Source: an uncultured Saprospiraceae bacterium (GTDB lineage Bacteria; Bacteroidota; Bacteroidia; Chitinophagales; Saprospiraceae). Taken from it: DNA of 64,000 nt. The position numbers and the translations under genes are program-made. The stretch covers positions 1 through 64,000 of the forward strand of contig CALLAE010000093.1 in the NCBI GenBank assembly GCA_938002665.1, written 5' to 3'. Within the stretch, counting starts at the first letter, position 1, and each line of letters starts with the position of its first letter. The notes under the pieces are model-generated. The model ran no database searches, was not told where the DNA came from, and was given only the letters and a program-made list of their open reading frames with translations. Shown here piece after piece: positions 62,034-64,000 of this stretch.

Positions 62034-62961
62034 CTATTTCACTAACTATATATCCATGACTGACAAGGAGACTTTCTTTGGTATAGTCATTATATTCTGA
62101 ATGCACATTTATTTGAGCTAGGGCCTCTGGGTTGCCCGGTCTGGTTTCTTCTTTAGTAATGGGAATACCTAGGTCAGCATACATTTTTTTGTAATCCACA
62201 AAACGCAGTCTGTTTTGTGGTTGGATGTCATTGTCTATGCGCTGCCATGCTGCCTTAGAGTACTTCAGAAAATTATAGATGTTGATACTAGAATCAAAAT
62301 GGGCGAAGTGATCTGACATATCTATGAAGTGACTCATGGTCCCGCCAGGCTTTATAAGCGCACGGAATTTTTCAAGGATCTTCTTCAGCACAGGCGCATG
62401 CACATGCTCGAAAGTATTGTTGGAACAGATGAGTTCGAAAGAATGATTTTCCATCGTTGTCTCGAACAAATTTTCTACCCGCGCTTCCAGACAGATTTTC
62501 TTATTGATATCCTCATAGCTGAGCTTCTCTTCATCGGAGATAATTTCTGTAAGTACAGACCACCTGCCCTCGTCTAGATCAGGTAGGAATTTCTGCAGCT
62601 TCCCATCAGACCGCCAGGCCATAAATTTCTTTATGGCCGTCAGTTGCCCTTGCTTAGTCAGCCAACCACTAAGATCTACAGAGACGATATCGTTATATCC
62701 AGATAGGTACAGAGCAATAGGGACTATAGGATACCAGCCCGTACCTAATTCGAGAACCCGACAATCTTTTTTATCAAAATTTTTGTTTTCTGCAAAAAAC
62801 CGAAGGTGATCACTAGCATGCTGTATCTTATATCCAAAGTGCTCATCTGTAAGTAGCACACCTTTGGTCACATTTTTCTGAAACCAATAGTTAATCCGTT
62901 CTCTAGCAGGTAGGAAAGAAATCCCTTTTTGTACTGCCGCCTTAAGCATCCATTTTTTCAC
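62023..62961 (-). CDS. Class I SAM-dependent methyltransferase
   Basis: 312 residues from a GTG start. Motif I is VLELGTGWYPIVPIALYLSG (about 70-90), then SVDLSGW for the acidic ribose-binding strand, and ICSNNTFEHVHAPVLKKILEKFRALIKPGGTMSHFIDM near 190-225. A small-molecule or sugar methyltransferase is likely. It overlaps the converging small membrane gene by 11 bases and begins 20 bases after the regulator gene, so it may be co-transcribed with the LytTR pair. Confidence 0.85.
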   Translation of the reverse strand: MKKWMLKAAVQKGISFLPARERINYWFQKNVTKGVLLTDEHFGYKIQHASDHLRFFAENKNFDKKDCRVLELGTGWYPIVPIALYLSGYNDIVSVDLSGWLTKQGQLTAIKKFMAWRSDGKLQKFLPDLDEGRWSVLTEIISDEEKLSYEDINKKICLEARVENLFETTMENHSFELICSNNTFEHVHAPVLKKILEKFRALIKPGGTMSHFIDMSDHFAHFDSSINIYNFLKYSKAAWQRIDNDIQPQNRLRFVDYKKMYADLGIPITKEETRPGNPEALAQINVHSEYNDYTKESLLVSHGYIVSEIAMA

Positions 62962-62980
62962 AGAATAATGATAAGAAGAA

Positions 62981-63703
62981 TTAGCGACCTACAAGATTAG
63001 TTTTTACAAATCTCTCTATGAAATCTACTTTGTAAGAAGGACCAAGGGGTAATTCGTGGTCCGCAGTGAAGATAGTATCTGTCCCTATGCTGATAATATT
63101 TTTCACTTGGATGATGTAGGACTTAGATGTTCTAGCAAAGAGATTGGTTGGTAATTGTGCGAGGATAGTTTTGACATTCATAGAAGTCATGTACTTTTTG
63201 TTATCCTTGGCATGTATGACAACATAATCTTTCATCCCCTTAATGTAGAGCACATCTTCATAGAATACTTTTTTGAATTGTCTATCTGACTTGATATACA
63301 TGAATGTTTTTTCATATGCATCTATTTCTGCCGTATCTGCGGCACTAAGCAGGAGATAATCTTTTACTTTGTTAACGGCCGAGAAAAACCTTTCAAACTT
63401 TATAGGCTTTACCAGATAGTCTATGACATCTAGTTCGTAAGATTCTAGTGCATATTGCGGGTAGGCGGTACACAGGATTATATGAGGTCGCTTTTTCAAA
63501 GATCTTATAAAGTCTAGTCCATTGAGGCCAGGCATTTCTATATCTAGAAACATGAGGTCTGTCTCTTCACTAGACAAGAAAGTGGAGGCTTCTATTGCGT
63601 TAGAGAAGGACCCTTTATGATTAAGGTATGGGACTTGATCACAATTTATACTCATGCCATCTCTGGCCAGAGGCTCGTCGTCGACTATGATGTAGTTTAT
63701 CAT
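62981..63703 (-). CDS. LytTR-family response regulator
   Basis: 240 residues. Receiver 1-120 with DDEPLARDG, phospho-Asp in MFLDIEMPGLNG and lysine in LVKPIKFERFF. LytTR domain about 135-236 (FMYIKSDRQFKKVFYEDVLYIKGMKDYVVIHAKDNKKYMTSMNVKTILAQLP). It overlaps the kinase gene by 4 bases (ATGA). Confidence 0.93.
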   Translation of the reverse strand: MINYIIVDDEPLARDGMSINCDQVPYLNHKGSFSNAIEASTFLSSEETDLMFLDIEMPGLNGLDFIRSLKKRPHIILCTAYPQYALESYELDVIDYLVKPIKFERFFSAVNKVKDYLLLSAADTAEIDAYEKTFMYIKSDRQFKKVFYEDVLYIKGMKDYVVIHAKDNKKYMTSMNVKTILAQLPTNLFARTSKSYIIQVKNIISIGTDTIFTADHELPLGPSYKVDFIERFVKTNLVGR

Positions 63704-64000
63704 CTAATATTGATTTCTAATTTGACTAGATATTTTTGCTCATCTTCTTGCAGTTCTAGTTTGTGTTTGTCAGGATATGCTAGCTCTAGTCTTCTGGTCG
63801 CATTAGCTAAGCCGATACCGCCGACGTCTCTTTGGTGGAGAGCACCTTTATTGTTTTCTATTTCGACCTTGAGTAAATCACCTTCCAGGTTTATAGACAT
63901 TCCAATATAATCACTGCCAGTGCCAGAGTTACTGTACTTAAAGGCATTCTCTATAAATGGCAGGAGGATCAAGGGACGTATCGCAACGGTATTCGTTTCG
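63700..64000 (-). CDS. LytS-type sensor histidine kinase (5' end outside window)
   Basis: Only the last 99 codons are present, and the frame is still open at the window edge. The N-box LLPFIENAFKYS, the glycine-rich GGIGLANATRRLELAYP and the strand end IEIENNKGAL mark the ATPase domain of a LytS/YehU-type kinase. The phospho-His and any membrane domains lie to the right of 64000. Pairs with the LytTR gene. Confidence 0.9.
   Translation of the reverse strand, partial: ETNTVAIRPLILLPFIENAFKYSNSGTGSDYIGMSINLEGDLLKVEIENNKGALHQRDVGGIGLANATRRLELAYPDKHKLELQEDEQKYLVKLEINIR

Noticed and set aside
1-64000. tRNA, rRNA, CRISPR array, insertion sequence
   Set aside because: No T-loop-like words in intergenic gaps, no regularly spaced repeats, and no transposase or integrase reading frame were seen by eye.

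Overview
The window looks like chromosome from a member of the Bacteroidota, most likely close to Saprospiraceae. The pointers are outer-membrane beta-barrels and small lipoproteins throughout, a Reg_prop/Y_Y_Y sensor kinase paired with LytTR regulators, an RprX/RprY-like two-component pair, a fused aspartokinase-homoserine dehydrogenase, the Bacteroidota order of succinate dehydrogenase genes, Bacteroidota-type promoters (-7 box TAnnTTTG) and a cysteine-rich secreted protein of a style I associate with Saprospiraceae. The taxonomic call is inference; no rRNA or tRNA gene was seen.

Layout. 1-2350: the end of an unknown gene, ssb, and a secreted barrel-type protein. 2350-6345: an accessory island with a HigBA-type toxin-antitoxin pair, a Fic protein and a HicAB pair. 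It carries three copies of a ~65-bp imperfect palindrome that resemble integron attC sites, several other palindromes, a hairpin-rich stretch with no gene, and the 3' remnant of a second copy of the barrel gene. 6346-10350: M42 peptidase, a Wzx-type flippase and small proteins. 10349-16231: a compact minus-strand operon (dtd, MazG-like, SpoIIE phosphatase, TM2/TPR/SHOCT protein, CBS protein, BamA-like protein, nadK). 16726-21813: heme A synthase, hydrolase, M1 peptidase and two EGF-like lipoproteins. 21997-26743: the thrA-thrB-thrC operon, with three parS-like ParB-site palindromes in and just after thrC. 26951-36715: a secreted cysteine-rich protein, cell-wall hydrolase, methylmalonyl-CoA epimerase, two-component pair, YebC, ECF sigma factor with putative anti-sigma factor, and prfA. 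36945-45750: porin plus FMN-binding protein, large sensor kinase and LytTR regulator, cupin, PLP enzyme and NhaC antiporter. 45864-49350: TPR protein and a small polysaccharide cluster. 49359-55869: secreted protein, small lipoprotein, hydrolase and sdhCAB. 56000-64000: small proteins, RNase R, DUF819 transporter, methyltransferase and a LytTR/LytS pair cut by the window end.

How the parts fit. Most of the window is ordinary core metabolism and envelope biology: threonine synthesis, the succinate dehydrogenase branch of respiration with heme A synthesis, translation termination, RNA decay and NADP supply. The features most worth a second look are the parS-like cluster (possibly a centromere region), the toxin-antitoxin island with its attC-like repeats, and a four-cysteine mini-domain shared by two separate small lipoproteins.
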